Made by a program: the position numbers and the translations under genes
Shown here: positions 20,215 to 29,609 of the stretch, piece after piece
Layout: each line of letters starts with the position of its first letter
Position numbering within the stretch: position 1 is the stretch's first letter
Notes under the pieces: generated by a model
Databases searched by the model: none
What the model was told of the DNA's origin: nothing
The model's input: the letters and a program-made list of their open reading frames with translations, nothing else
Assembly: GCA_964017065.1 (NCBI GenBank)
Contig: OZ024785.1
Location: forward strand, 11,301,086 to 11,365,085
Origin: Haliclona indistincta
Lineage: Eukaryota; Porifera; Demospongiae; Haplosclerida; Chalinidae
Length of the DNA stretch: 64,000 nt
Direction of reading: 5' to 3'

Positions 20215-22490
20215 GAAAGATATGAAAGTAAGCATGTAAACCGCTAATCAGACTTAGTCATGTGTGTGTTTGTTCATTGTTTAGTTTCAACAAGTCATTG
20301 CTGATATGTTCAGCACAGGTGATCCCATGGAGTACAAGCTATCCCTGTATGTAACCCCTCCTGTTACAATTGGTGAAGGACTCTCTTAAGTCCGTTGAGG
20401 TGTTACACAAATTTCTATCAATGAGCATTGAGAAAGGAGGAACCCAAGCAACCTGAGAACTCTTGGGGATGGCTGACATAGCCCAGTAGCACTTATTCTG
20501 TCATTTATTTGTTTATTGAAAATTGACACCTACATAATTATTGCACTGAATCTAGTGTAGTGTATACAGTTATCTGACAGCTTCTGAGAGATCGTGCACA
20601 AAGAAAATTTTGAAGACCACGCCCATTGTGGGCAAAAATTAAGATAAAATTATACTAGCTGCGCCCACAAGCTGACATGTGGTTACCACAATTTGATAAC
20701 TAGCTGACACAATACATCACAGTTTATTTTGTATTCATTTGTCTCTCCTTGGTCACACAAAGGCGTATACAACTTTTGATAACTGGGGGGGATAAAAAGG
20801 CACGCAAAGCGCGGCCAGAATTTTTTGCTAATTAATTATTCATGAGATGATGTTTTATGACGTTTTCATCATGTCGTCTATGCCGATCTTGCGTTGGGCA
20901 AAGCGTAGACCACAACCACGACCACCCCAGCTCCACCAATCGAGTCTAGCAACACCTTAAATACATACATACATACAAACTTAAATACATTGTTGTTCAA
21001 AAATATTTCCTAATCCCAAAATCTGGGGGGCTTCAGCCCCCCCAGCCCCTACCTTGCCTACACCCTTGTCACAATATGACTATAGTAAAAAGAATTCCAC
21101 AGCACACAAACACATTGATAAAACTATATTGGTAACATGAGATCTTCAAACTTGTCTCTTTAGCCCTGTCGTTTGCTTTCTACAAAATTTACATTCAAAC
21201 AACTATTAAATTAAACTGTTGACACATTTGCAATAATAGTGAAATTGAAAGTAATTAGTGGAAAATAAAACGACAATGTTTTAGCATTGTGTGAATTGTA
21301 GAAGTTGTAGCAGTCTCAGTTGTGTTGCTGTAACAATTCCTGTGGAACTGTGTTCCAAATATGAAAAAACAATTAGCAAGACCTTCTGATAATTCCATTC
21401 CATCATATCTTGTGAAGCTTATACTTGCTGTGAGTATTATCCAGACAAGGTATTAATTGTTGCTGTTGTCGTTGAATATGTTTCATCAAACTAGTCTTGA
21501 CGTGCACATGTATTATAATCTATTCGTAGGAGTTGAATTAGTTGATGTGAAATGAACAATGAAAGTATCAGTACAGACAAAGTATCAGATGCCATCAGAT
21601 ATGATCGAGATTTCTAGCCACCACAAGCTACCAACAGATATGTAACAGAGGCAAATGAAACAGAGGGAAAGTGGGTTAGAAGAGTGCTGACCAAGTATTT
21701 TGATCCTTAATCATGCATGAGACCACAAGTGTATACCAGGAAAGCACAAATAAACAGAGATTTGACACTAACCAGAGATTTGCAGTTATTCATATTGGAA
21801 CAAGGAGAGTAAAATGCAGCTGAATATCTACAGAAGGTGACATCTGTACTCAAAGATTCCAAGCTGAAGAGTATTTCAGAAAAAAAACAGTCTGTACTAG
21901 AGAACTATTTCACTACTGAATAATGCTGATTTAATTATGAAACCAACCTGAATATCAGTCAGTGTCAATTAAATAATACTAGCAATAATCGTTGCATTAA
22001 ATGCACTGGCTGCAATGGACAATTCATGCTGAAGGATTTGAAGGTTATATGCATGCCAACAGTTATACTGACTTACAAGATTATTTCTACCGTAGGAAGA
22101 TGATATGTTTCTGTGGATAGTGGAGAAACTAAGACACACAAAAAGAAAAGTAAAGCCGAACAAGCGCTACTCTAATTGACTATACTGTACTGTTCTCTTG
22201 TCAATACTATACTGTACTTGTCAATGAACTAATAATTTTAAACGTTTAGGATGAAAATTTTACGAATTCACATCTATAGAGTTTTCATATAGTTTTCACA
22301 CAGTATTTACATAAATTTCCAATATTTTTTGCTACATTTTCGGATGCTTAATTCATATGATTTTCACATTGTTTTCATACACATTCATACAGTAATGCTT
22401 GTAGGCATTGTCCTTCCTTATCAAGGAGCATTCCTTATCTTCTTGCTTAAACTATCTTTAAACAACCAGATGAATAGCCAACATAGTAGT
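20215..22490. other. AT-rich region without supported genes
   Basis: Contains short exon-like scraps (20287-20350, and 21545-21945 including RQTKYQMPSDMIEI-type frames with stops), a hairpin CTGGGGGGCTTCAGCCCCCC near 21024-21043, a small TACA microsatellite near 20960, and a CCACGCCCATTGTGGGC inverted repeat near 20618. Nothing here can be called a gene. Confidence 0.5.
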
Positions 22491-23041
22491 GCTGGGCGAT
22501 ATTTCAATAATACATATCGTATTGACGATATTGATATCGTGGGCAGTTTGTAAACCAAACACACTGCATCACATCAAATGCTGGTGTAATGTGGCACCTG
22601 AGGAGGAACGGGCGTCAAGACATAGACATTTTCCGTGCTAGCGTATACACCAATTTTCGTCAATCTCTGGATGCTGAAATGAAGAGGCTGCAGAGCCTGG
22701 GCATCGGTGCCAAAAAGAAGCAGGCCGAAGTTTTGACTGAGGCTGAGGAAGAGTTGCTATAGACAGAAGGTCTACTAGGGGGCAAAACACCTCAGATGTT
22801 ACATGGACACAGTAGTCTATAATGGCCTATATTTTGCGCTTCGAAGTGGGCGAGAACATCGACAACTCCGACACTCACCCTGCCAAGTTGAGGTGGTAGA
22901 AAAGCCTGGTGAGAGACCGTACCTACTTTACCACGAAGACACCTCAAAAAACCATCCTGGTGGACTAAAGAGACGAAAAACTACACCAAAGGTTGTTGTT
23001 CACCACTCTAATACACAGAGCCCAGAGAGATGCTTCGTCAC

Positions 23042-23176
23042 TGTTGAGTCTCAAAACAATCTCTTATTGTTAAATTACATACTGCCAAAATACATGAGAG
23101 ACTCAGTTTATAAATCAGAGTGCACAATAGCTTGTAAAAATAAATACAAGAGTTTGTAGACTCAGAGTCTACGACA
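23042..23176 (-). repeat. 3' LTR of the Gypsy element (135 bp)
   Basis: Starts TGTTGAGTCTC and ends TCTACGACA on the + strand (TGTCGTAGA...GACTCAACA in element sense). It matches 27158-27292 with no difference noticed. Confidence 0.95.
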
Positions 23177-23189
23177 TTCCTCCCTCCTT
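23177..23189 (-). promoter_or_regulatory. Polypurine tract
   Basis: In element sense AAGGAGGGAGGAA directly precedes the 3' LTR, the standard primer position for plus-strand DNA synthesis. Confidence 0.8.
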
Positions 23190-23214
23190 AGTTGCTTAGT
23201 TGGGAATTAGTTGC

Positions 23215-23793
23215 TTAGTTGGGAATGTACCAGTTGGGCGGTCCACGCTTACGAACTGGATAACGTCTTTGAGGAGGATCTGTAGGAGTAGGATCTGTAG
23301 GTGTAGGATCTGATGGAGGGGTCACCACTTGATCCTCTGGTGGAGACATGGCATCATCTGATGGAGACGGGATTGTTACAGGTGGAGGGGTGGTGTCCCA
23401 ATCAAACTGTGGTGATGCCAAGCGCTTACGCACATGATCCATGTGACGGCGAACTGTTCTCCCATCTGAGAGCTTGATCAGAATAGATCTTGTTCCTAAC
23501 AGTTCGATCACTTCTCCTGGTAACCATGGATTGGTACCTTTGTCCCGACTGAAATTTCGAGCATAGACTGCATCTCCAGTCTCCACTCCTTGAATGACAT
23601 TTGACTGCATCACATGCTTGTCTTGCTTCTCCTCGACCTTGCGCTGAAGATCTGGATGTATCACATCTAGTGGAGATCTCATCTTTCTCCCTAAGAGAAG
23701 CTGTGAAGGAGTTTCTTCAGTGGTGCTTTGTGGTGTATTGCGATAGCGAAACAGGAAACGTGACAATTTGTCCTGTAGAGTACCAGACTTCAT
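23215..23793 (-). CDS. Gypsy integrase C-terminal part and proline-rich tail
   Basis: 192 residues continuing the integrase core: LFRYRNTPQSTTEETPSQLLLGRKMRSP is the region after the DDE Glu, and GDAVYARNF ... WLPGEVIELLGTRSILIKL is the C-terminal DNA-binding module. A Pro/Thr-rich tail ends QRRYPVRKRGPPNWYIPN. It overlaps the upstream Pol frame by four bases and is in another frame. The break lies at the A run at about 23806-23812 (element sense), where relatives would read straight through. Either a one-base loss, a sequencing error or frameshifting explains it. Confidence 0.85.
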   Translation of the reverse strand: MKSGTLQDKLSRFLFRYRNTPQSTTEETPSQLLLGRKMRSPLDVIHPDLQRKVEEKQDKHVMQSNVIQGVETGDAVYARNFSRDKGTNPWLPGEVIELLGTRSILIKLSDGRTVRRHMDHVRKRLASPQFDWDTTPPPVTIPSPSDDAMSPPEDQVVTPPSDPTPTDPTPTDPPQRRYPVRKRGPPNWYIPN

Positions 23794-26700
23794 CTTCTTG
23801 AGACCTTTTTTACTGTCTGGACGGCTCGTTCAGCAAGACCATTAGTGGCAGGATGATAGGGGGGTGAGGTCTTGTGACGAATAGAGTTCTTCTTTAGGAA
23901 CTGTTCAAACTCAGCACTCACAAAACTTGGGCCATTGTCAGTGACCAGCACTTCAGGAACTCCAAAAGTTGCGAATAGTTTGCGGCAACTCTGAATAGTA
24001 GCAGTGGAAGTGATAGTTGACATAGGAAATACTTCGATCCATTTGGAATGCGCGTCAACCAAAAGTAGGAGCATGTGTCCTTGTATCAGTCCAGCAAAAT
24101 CAGCATGTAGTCTAGCCCATGGTCTGGTCGGCCATCTCCAAGGTTGTACAGGAGCTGCTGGCGGTAGATTCTGTTGACTCTGACATGTTGTACATGACTG
24201 CACAGTTCGCTCAATGTCCTTATCGATTCCACTCCACCACACCATAGTTCGAGCAATCTGTTTCATCTGTGATGATCCAGGATGAGCAATATGCAACTCC
24301 TCCAATACACTCGCTTGACCTGCTGCTGGAACGACAACTCTATTTCCCCACAGAAGGCATCCATCATGTGATGATAACTCGAGGCGTTTGTGCCAGTAGG
24401 GTTTGAGATCTTTCTCGATAGCACCGGTGGGCCATCCTTTGAGAACAAACTGCTGAACTCTTGAGAGTACAGGATCTCGTCTTGTCCATAACTTGATTTG
24501 CTCAGCAGTCACTGGTCCCTTCTGAAGTTCCTCGAATAGCAATACCATCTCAGCTGGTTGTGGGGTTTCTTCTGATGCACTCCCAGGAAGAGGTAAGCGA
24601 CTCAAAGCATCGGCATTTCCATGAGTAGCTCCTGACTTGTGGATCAACTCATACTCATACATTCCCAATGTTAACGCCCATCGTTGGATTCTGGCAGATG
24701 CTTGAGCTGGAACTGTCTTGTCTTTTGCGAACAGAGAGGCGAGTGGCTTGTGATCCGAACTGAGGATAAATGATCTTCCAAAAATATAGCAGTGAAATCT
24801 TTTTACGCCGAAAACACATGCCAGTCCCTCTTTTTCAATCTGAGAATAATTCTGCTCAGCCTTGGACAGTGTCCTTGAGGCATATCCAACTGGTCTCTCT
24901 TCTCCATTTGGATACCGTTGTGACAACACAGCACCAAGACCGTACTGAGAAGCATCACACGCTAGGACAAGTTGTAGCTCAGGGTTATAGTGTGTCAAAA
25001 CTTGAGAGGACAATAGTAGCTTCTTTGATGCTTCGAAAGCCTTCTTTTCTTTGTCAGTCCACCTCCACTTGGTTGATTCTTGAAGTAGGTTGTACAAGGG
25101 TTTCAAGGTGGTAGCTAGGTTTGGCATAAATTTGCCATAGTAGTTCAACAGGCCTAGGAACGCTTTCAGCTCGGTGACATTCTTTGGAGTAGGAGCTTGC
25201 TGTACAGCTTGGACTTTGTCTGGAGTAGGATGAATACCATCTCGATCAATTGTGTGTCCAAGATAGGTTACTGATGTTGAGGCGAAGACACATTTTTCTT
25301 TCTTGAGAGTCAGACCCGCAGACTCCAGACGTTCCAGCACTTTACTCAACGTCTGTAGGTGTTCTGCCTCGGTAGCTCCAGTTATCAGGATATCGTCGAT
25401 ATAGACCACTACTGAAGGTATGTCTTGTAGTAGTGACTCCATTGCTCGTTGGAAGATTCCTGGAGCCGACGATACTCCAAAAGGCAAACGGTTAAATCTG
25501 TACAGACCCTTGTGAGTGTTCACCACGACATATTGCTTCGATTCTTCATCCAAAGACAACTGCTGGTATGCTTGACTCATGTCTAACTTGGTGAAGACAG
25601 CTCCTCCTTGCAACTTAGCAAATAGGTCCTCCACCTTTGGAATGGGGTAGTTGTCGAGACGAGATGCTTTGTTGACTGTAGTTGAGAAGTCTCCGCAGAT
25701 TCTCACTGATTTCTTATCAGCCTTGAGTACTGGCACGATAGGTGCTGCCCAGTCCGAATAAGTCACTGGTTCGATCACTCCTTGAGACACGAGCTTCTCT
25801 AGCTCCTCTTCTACCAGTGGTCTCATAGAGTAGGGAACTGAGCGAGCACTACAGAACATGGGAACAGAATGTGGGTTAACATGAATTTTAGCCTGGAAAC
25901 CATGCAAGGTCCCCAGCTCCTCTCTGAACAGTCTGGAATGCTTGTTCAGCAACTCTCCTAGTGGTCCATCATGAAAATAGTGTAGCGTGCTCCAGTCCAG
26001 AGTCAGTTTGTTTAACCAGTTCCTTCCGAGAAGGCTAGGTCCATCCATGTCCACTATCATCAGTTCCAGTTCTGCAGAGTTCTCTCCGTGTGTGACTTGA
26101 ACTTGCGCAGTTCCAAGCACATCAATAGTCTCTCCAGTGTAGGTCGTCAGCTTCCTTGTGGTAGACTCTAACAGTCGACTTGGCCAATGTTTACGAAATG
26201 TGTTCTTTGACATGATAGAGAGCGAGGCACCTGTGTCCAACTCCATGCTGAGTGATACATCATCTATCTTCAACTCTACGATAAATGGTTTTCTACTGCT
26301 CTCCTCTCCAAGAGAAAAAAGTGTGTACTCCTCTGGTGACTGACTATCTCTTTCATCCTTCAATTTCTTTACTGAATCTCTTCTGTCCTTCTTCACTGGT
26401 TGCTGACAGACAGTTTTCAGATGACCGATTTTTCCGCAATTGTGACATTTTGCTGACTTGAAACGACATTTACTAGCTTTGTGATTCGTTTTTCCACATC
26501 TGTAGCACTTCTGGTAGGTTGGCGCGCCGGTGTCATCTTTGCGCGGATTTACTGGACGCCAGTTGCGTGGCTTGCTGTCCAGCTTCTGTACTACTGGTTC
26601 AGGTTCCAACTTCCGTTCGTCTCTCTCCGCAACTTCTAGTGCTTGCGCAATCTCTAGTGCTCTCTTGAAAGTCAGGTCTTTCTCCTGAAGCAAACGTTTC

Positions 26701-27128
26701 CGTACACGACTGTCGTTAATTCCTCCTACCAAGCGGTCTCTCAACATTTTCTCGAGCGTCGTCCCAAAATTACAGTACACAGCTAGCGACCTTAGCTCAG
26801 CAACGTACATGGAGACGGACTCCACAGGCTTGCGGTCCCTGGCGTAGAACTGCAGTCGCTGGATAACTTCAGACGGCTCAGGATTGTGGTGCGTCTTCAA
26901 AACGGCGATAAGCTCTTCGTACGTCTTCTTTCCAGGTGTATCCGGTACCACGAGGTTTGTTAGCAGCTTGAAGGTAGCAGGACCAACCATAGCGAGGAGT
27001 ATCTCTTTCTTCTTTGTTTCGTCCTCGACACCATTCGCGGCAAAGAAATGGGTCAGCCTTTGAGCGTACTGAGACCATTCCTCTCTTTCTGGGTCAAACT
27101 CGCTGATTCGCCCGAACAACGCCGCCAT
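23790..27128 (-). CDS. Gypsy Gag-Pol polyprotein
   Basis: About 1110 residues from the ATG at 27128. A more upstream ATG at 27170 lies inside the LTR and is unlikely. Order: retrotransposon Gag (WSQYAQRLTHFF ... VAELRSLA), two CCHC knuckles (CYRCGKTNHKASKC, CHNCGKIGHLKTVC), aspartic protease (MELDTGASLSIM, LLGRNWL), reverse transcriptase (FTKLDMSQAYQQ, LPFGVSSAPGIFQ, YIDDIL), RNase H (LACDASQYGLGAVL, SSDHKPL), then integrase with H2C2 finger (HPGSSQMKQIARTMVWW, CTTCQSQ) and DDE core (LHADFAGL, VTDNGPSF, YHPATNGLAERAVQ). It resembles K02A2.6-like Gypsy elements of invertebrates. All catalytic residues are present, and the frame ends just past the DDE Glu (VKKVSRR, stop). Confidence 0.95.
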   Translation of the reverse strand: MAALFGRISEFDPEREEWSQYAQRLTHFFAANGVEDETKKKEILLAMVGPATFKLLTNLVVPDTPGKKTYEELIAVLKTHHNPEPSEVIQRLQFYARDRKPVESVSMYVAELRSLAVYCNFGTTLEKMLRDRLVGGINDSRVRKRLLQEKDLTFKRALEIAQALEVAERDERKLEPEPVVQKLDSKPRNWRPVNPRKDDTGAPTYQKCYRCGKTNHKASKCRFKSAKCHNCGKIGHLKTVCQQPVKKDRRDSVKKLKDERDSQSPEEYTLFSLGEESSRKPFIVELKIDDVSLSMELDTGASLSIMSKNTFRKHWPSRLLESTTRKLTTYTGETIDVLGTAQVQVTHGENSAELELMIVDMDGPSLLGRNWLNKLTLDWSTLHYFHDGPLGELLNKHSRLFREELGTLHGFQAKIHVNPHSVPMFCSARSVPYSMRPLVEEELEKLVSQGVIEPVTYSDWAAPIVPVLKADKKSVRICGDFSTTVNKASRLDNYPIPKVEDLFAKLQGGAVFTKLDMSQAYQQLSLDEESKQYVVVNTHKGLYRFNRLPFGVSSAPGIFQRAMESLLQDIPSVVVYIDDILITGATEAEHLQTLSKVLERLESAGLTLKKEKCVFASTSVTYLGHTIDRDGIHPTPDKVQAVQQAPTPKNVTELKAFLGLLNYYGKFMPNLATTLKPLYNLLQESTKWRWTDKEKKAFEASKKLLLSSQVLTHYNPELQLVLACDASQYGLGAVLSQRYPNGEERPVGYASRTLSKAEQNYSQIEKEGLACVFGVKRFHCYIFGRSFILSSDHKPLASLFAKDKTVPAQASARIQRWALTLGMYEYELIHKSGATHGNADALSRLPLPGSASEETPQPAEMVLLFEELQKGPVTAEQIKLWTRRDPVLSRVQQFVLKGWPTGAIEKDLKPYWHKRLELSSHDGCLLWGNRVVVPAAGQASVLEELHIAHPGSSQMKQIARTMVWWSGIDKDIERTVQSCTTCQSQQNLPPAAPVQPWRWPTRPWARLHADFAGLIQGHMLLLLVDAHSKWIEVFPMSTITSTATIQSCRKLFATFGVPEVLVTDNGPSFVSAEFEQFLKKNSIRHKTSPPYHPATNGLAERAVQTVKKVSRR

Positions 27129-27140
27129 TCCAAGGTGTTC

Positions 27141-27157
27141 ACCAGTCTCGTCGCCAG
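27141..27157 (-). promoter_or_regulatory. Putative primer-binding site
   Basis: In element sense the 5' LTR is followed by CTGGCGACGAGACTGGT. TGGCGACGAG can pair with a tRNA 3' end finishing CGTCGCCA. The tRNA species was not identified. Confidence 0.6.
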
Positions 27158-27292
27158 TGTTGAGTCTCAAAACAATCTCTTATTGTTAAATTACATACTG
27201 CCAAAATACATGAGAGACTCAGTTTATAAATCAGAGTGCACAATAGCTTGTAAAAATAAATACAAGAGTTTGTAGACTCAGAGTCTACGACA
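27158..27292 (-). repeat. 5' LTR of the Gypsy element (135 bp)
   Basis: Identical by eye to 23042-23176. As the 5' LTR it should hold the promoter of the element. The sequence contains an AT-rich core (TTTATAAATC on +). Confidence 0.95.
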
Positions 27293-27397
27293 GTCACTCT
27301 TTTTAAAAAGTACAAAGAACTGTGTCCTGATGATCCAGTAGCCAACACTTTCTATCTACAACCATCGCGTTCTCCAACAGAGACATGCTGGTATTAG

Positions 27398-27960
27398 TAA
27401 TAGTAACTACCTAGAATACTTACTCGTCTTGATCGCCAGAAATAGAGCAGATCGAGGCTATCACACCTGCTAGGCGCTAAATTCTGCGACATAGACGGCT
27501 CGCGCGCGTTTGTACAAAGTGATTTGGCTCACGCGACCCGTTTCCTATCCCGTTTACGTAGTCTAAAATATCTATGCTCTGCCTATGAAAGGAGTATCCC
27601 TAGTCTTGGGAGAATTGGAGTCCCATGTGGGACCCCAGTGCTCCCGGTTCTCCGATTCGATCCTTAGATCCATTTGTGGACGACAGTTATCACGATGACG
27701 GCTGTTTCAAGACAGAGGACAGAAGAGAGCATTACTTCGAAGCCCTGGACTTTGAGGATATTTTTAAACAATCCACGAAGTCTCTTTGGTCCTCCGCCTG
27801 CTAAAAAACCTCACTTGGTATGTTTAGTTCTGAATACTTATGTTTAGTTGAATAGTTCTGAATAGTTATGTTTACTCACGCATACGCGGTGAGCAGGTAC
27901 GAGCACGCTGTAAAAAGTGTCACAGCTAGCTGCTGCGTTCTCGTTTGTGCACTACTGATC
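27398..27960. other. Spacer with a copy of the EALxFEDIF terminal exon
   Basis: 27693-27795 reads DDGCFKTEDRREHYFEALDF then EDIFKQS. This matches frames at 48504-48604 (DDGCFQTEDQRDYYFEALHF...) and 63447-63497 (EALHFEDIFNHPR). A hairpin (GGAGAATTGG ... CCGGTTCTCC) lies at 27611-27655. Otherwise nothing supported. Confidence 0.5.
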
Positions 27961-27980
27961 TCCGTTCTACCGGTTAGCCC

Positions 27981-28480
27981 AATGGACAAAGAAAGACAGA
28001 GCAGGCTCGTCAAAGGATCCCGACGGTACCATCGACGACTCTGGTGGTAAGCTCCAGTCCGAGGACCTCGTAAAAGCGATCCAGGAGGCCGTGCGCGCCG
28101 AGATCGCGAAGGTTGTCCCTGCTACCCTCGGTTCCTGGGCGTCAGGTACGAACCTGTTTTCACTGCGTGCCTTGTTCATATTAGCATGTGTACGCGGGGC
28201 TCGGGTGGGAGCCCGCAGGCCCCTCTCACCTCGGTTATCAGCCCGCAGGCAGTATTTCTCACACTCACTCTCGCTCCCTCTCTCCTCCTTCTTGTGTCTT
28301 CCTCTAGACTCGCAGTTTGAGTACGACCGCCAAGTCGACACAGCTCCTCAGCAGACTGCTAAAGGAACAGCGTTACAGTGTACAGCGAAGAAGAGGAGAG
28401 TTAAGGCAACAGCAAAGGCAATAGCTATAGATGAAGAAGCCAAACTAGCCATAAGAAGAGTAACTAAATCTAAGGAGTAG
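27981..28480 (+). CDS. Hypothetical two-exon Ala/Lys-rich protein
   Basis: A frame near 28037-28146 (DDSGGKLQSEDLVKAIQEAV ...) ends at a donor (GTCAG|GTACG). 28306-28480 (DSQFEYDRQVDTAPQQTAKG ... KRRVKATAKAIA ... VTKSKE, stop) follows a polypyrimidine-rich acceptor (TCTTCCTCTAG). The two may be exons of a small basic, helix-rich protein. No family is recognised. A related-looking segment at 28960-29130 may be another exon. Confidence 0.3.
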
Positions 28481-29400
28481 AAAGAGAAGAGAAAAGCAGA
28501 GTCTTCGGCAGCGAATGGGGCATATGAGGAGATTTTAGAGATTACTCCCGCCGTGTAACAAATGCAAGAAATCGAAGGATACTGTAGATTCCTCACAGGA
28601 GCAGCTTCATGATTGAAAAGATGCAATTGAAGCTAAAAAGGTGCAAATAGCTCATCTTAGCACGATCAGTGAACAAGGCAACGATCAGGCAGCACCCAGT
28701 GAGTTTGTGTTACTATAGTGATTTGCCAAGAACTCCGCCTACATCACACTCGACATGACGCCGGCAACCGTTTGTCTACATGCTTGCATGCTGCATGTAT
28801 AATGACAGAGCAATGTCAAATGCAGCTATACAATCGTTTAAACTATCATGTGTGTATACTTTTACAGTTGTACCATAGGCTACTAGTGACAGAGCAATAT
28901 CAAATGTAGCTATACAATCGTTTATACTATCATGTGTGTATACTTTTCACAGTTTTCCCATAGGCTACTGCATCAGATATCAAATTTCTGGACAAGATAG
29001 TGCAGTTCTATCTAGCCTCAGGACAAAGATTAGAATTGGCTGCAGCGAAGAATGTACTGTTTCTTCCAGGGGGTTCCAGTACTAAAAGTTTCAGACCCGA
29101 AGCCAAAAAAGAGGGTGGGTCGAAGCATCGCCAGCAGTCAACCATGCTCAGCTAGTTGGCAGCCAAGATGGAGAAGTAATTGTAAAGGTTTATGATTGGG
29201 CCAATAATTTCCATGCTCCATTTAAGGTATGTCAGGAGTTTATTTTTGTCTCTTGGAATTGCTTCATTTTCACAAAACAGAGTCATTATAGTGTCCTTAT
29301 ATGCTGCTGCAGGTCAGTTTTTGGAAATCATTATTGGTTGCTGCAGAATCAAGGCTGAAACCTGTTGCTATGCTAGCTCATACAGCTAATTATCACTGCA
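28481..29400. other. Spacer with decayed exon-like segments
   Basis: 28970-29130 (IKFLDKIVQFYLASGQRLEL ...) is open and protein-like but unrecognised. The remainder shows no coding signal. Confidence 0.3.
28802..28970. repeat. 84-bp tandem duplication
   Basis: Two copies of TGACAGAGCAATRTCAAATG ... CATAGGCTACT with several substitutions and a one- or two-base indel. Confidence 0.9.
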
Positions 29401-29426
29401 ATAATAACGTTGACGTCACGTTGTAA

Positions 29427-29609
29427 TTATTCACGAGCGCGTGTACGAGATTGGGCGTTTCCGTGATTTGATTTGTATCTGTTGTCCTTATCATCGTGCC
29501 ACACGGTGTATTTCTGACTTCTGTGGTCTTGAGTCCAGCCAGGTGGAAGATTAGCAACAGGTATACTGAACCTGCCTACTCCACGCAACTCGTGCAAGCG
29601 ATGCGCCAT
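29427..29609 (-). CDS. Mini-ORF with MBD-like LPPGW core
   Basis: 60 residues on the minus strand. ANLPPGWTQDHRSQKYTVWH followed by DDKDNRYKSN fits the outline of methyl-CpG-binding (MBD/TAM) domains: LPPGW, an aromatic strand, then G/N-(R)-(Y/F)-(K/R)-S. It is shorter than a full MBD (about 70 residues) because the basic loop between the strands is reduced. A WW domain also begins LPPGW but needs a second Trp about 20 residues on in a TxW(E/D) setting, which is absent. It may be one exon of a larger gene, as a splice donor-like GTAATT is close to the stop. Assignment is weak. Confidence 0.3.
   Translation of the reverse strand: MAHRLHELRGVGRFSIPVANLPPGWTQDHRSQKYTVWHDDKDNRYKSNHGNAQSRTRARE

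Larger units (their letters stand above)
23042..27292 (-). mobile_element. Ty3/Gypsy LTR retrotransposon, near full length and very young
   Basis: 4251 bp on the minus strand, bounded by 135-bp LTRs (TGTTGAGTC...CTACGACA as read on +) and a perfect 5-bp target duplication GTCAC (23037-23041 and 27293-27297). By eye the two LTRs are identical, so insertion is recent. It encodes Gag-Pol in one long frame plus an overlapping distal integrase frame. It inserted into the DUF3504 reading frame. LTRs of 135 bp are short for Gypsy elements. Confidence 0.95.
22577..27397 (+). pseudogene. Crypton-derived DUF3504-type frame, split by a Gypsy element
   Basis: Part one (22577-23036) reads DAEMKRLQSLGIGAKKKQAE, LTEAEEELL, GLYFALRSGREHRQLR, KNHPGGLKRRK and PERCFV. 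Part two (27298-27397) continues LFKKYKELCPDDPVANTFYL to a stop. This order (leucine-rich helix, EEELLW, NGxxFxLRxxxEHRxL, GGL, RCxVxLFxxY) is the DUF3504 domain of ZMYM2/QRICH1 and KIAA1958, which descends from the tyrosine recombinase of Crypton transposons. A TAG at 22760-22762 stands where Trp is expected. The 4.25-kb Gypsy insertion separates the halves. The R-H-R-Y catalytic set is not visible in this fragment. It is a repeat copy or a dead domesticated gene. Confidence 0.7.
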
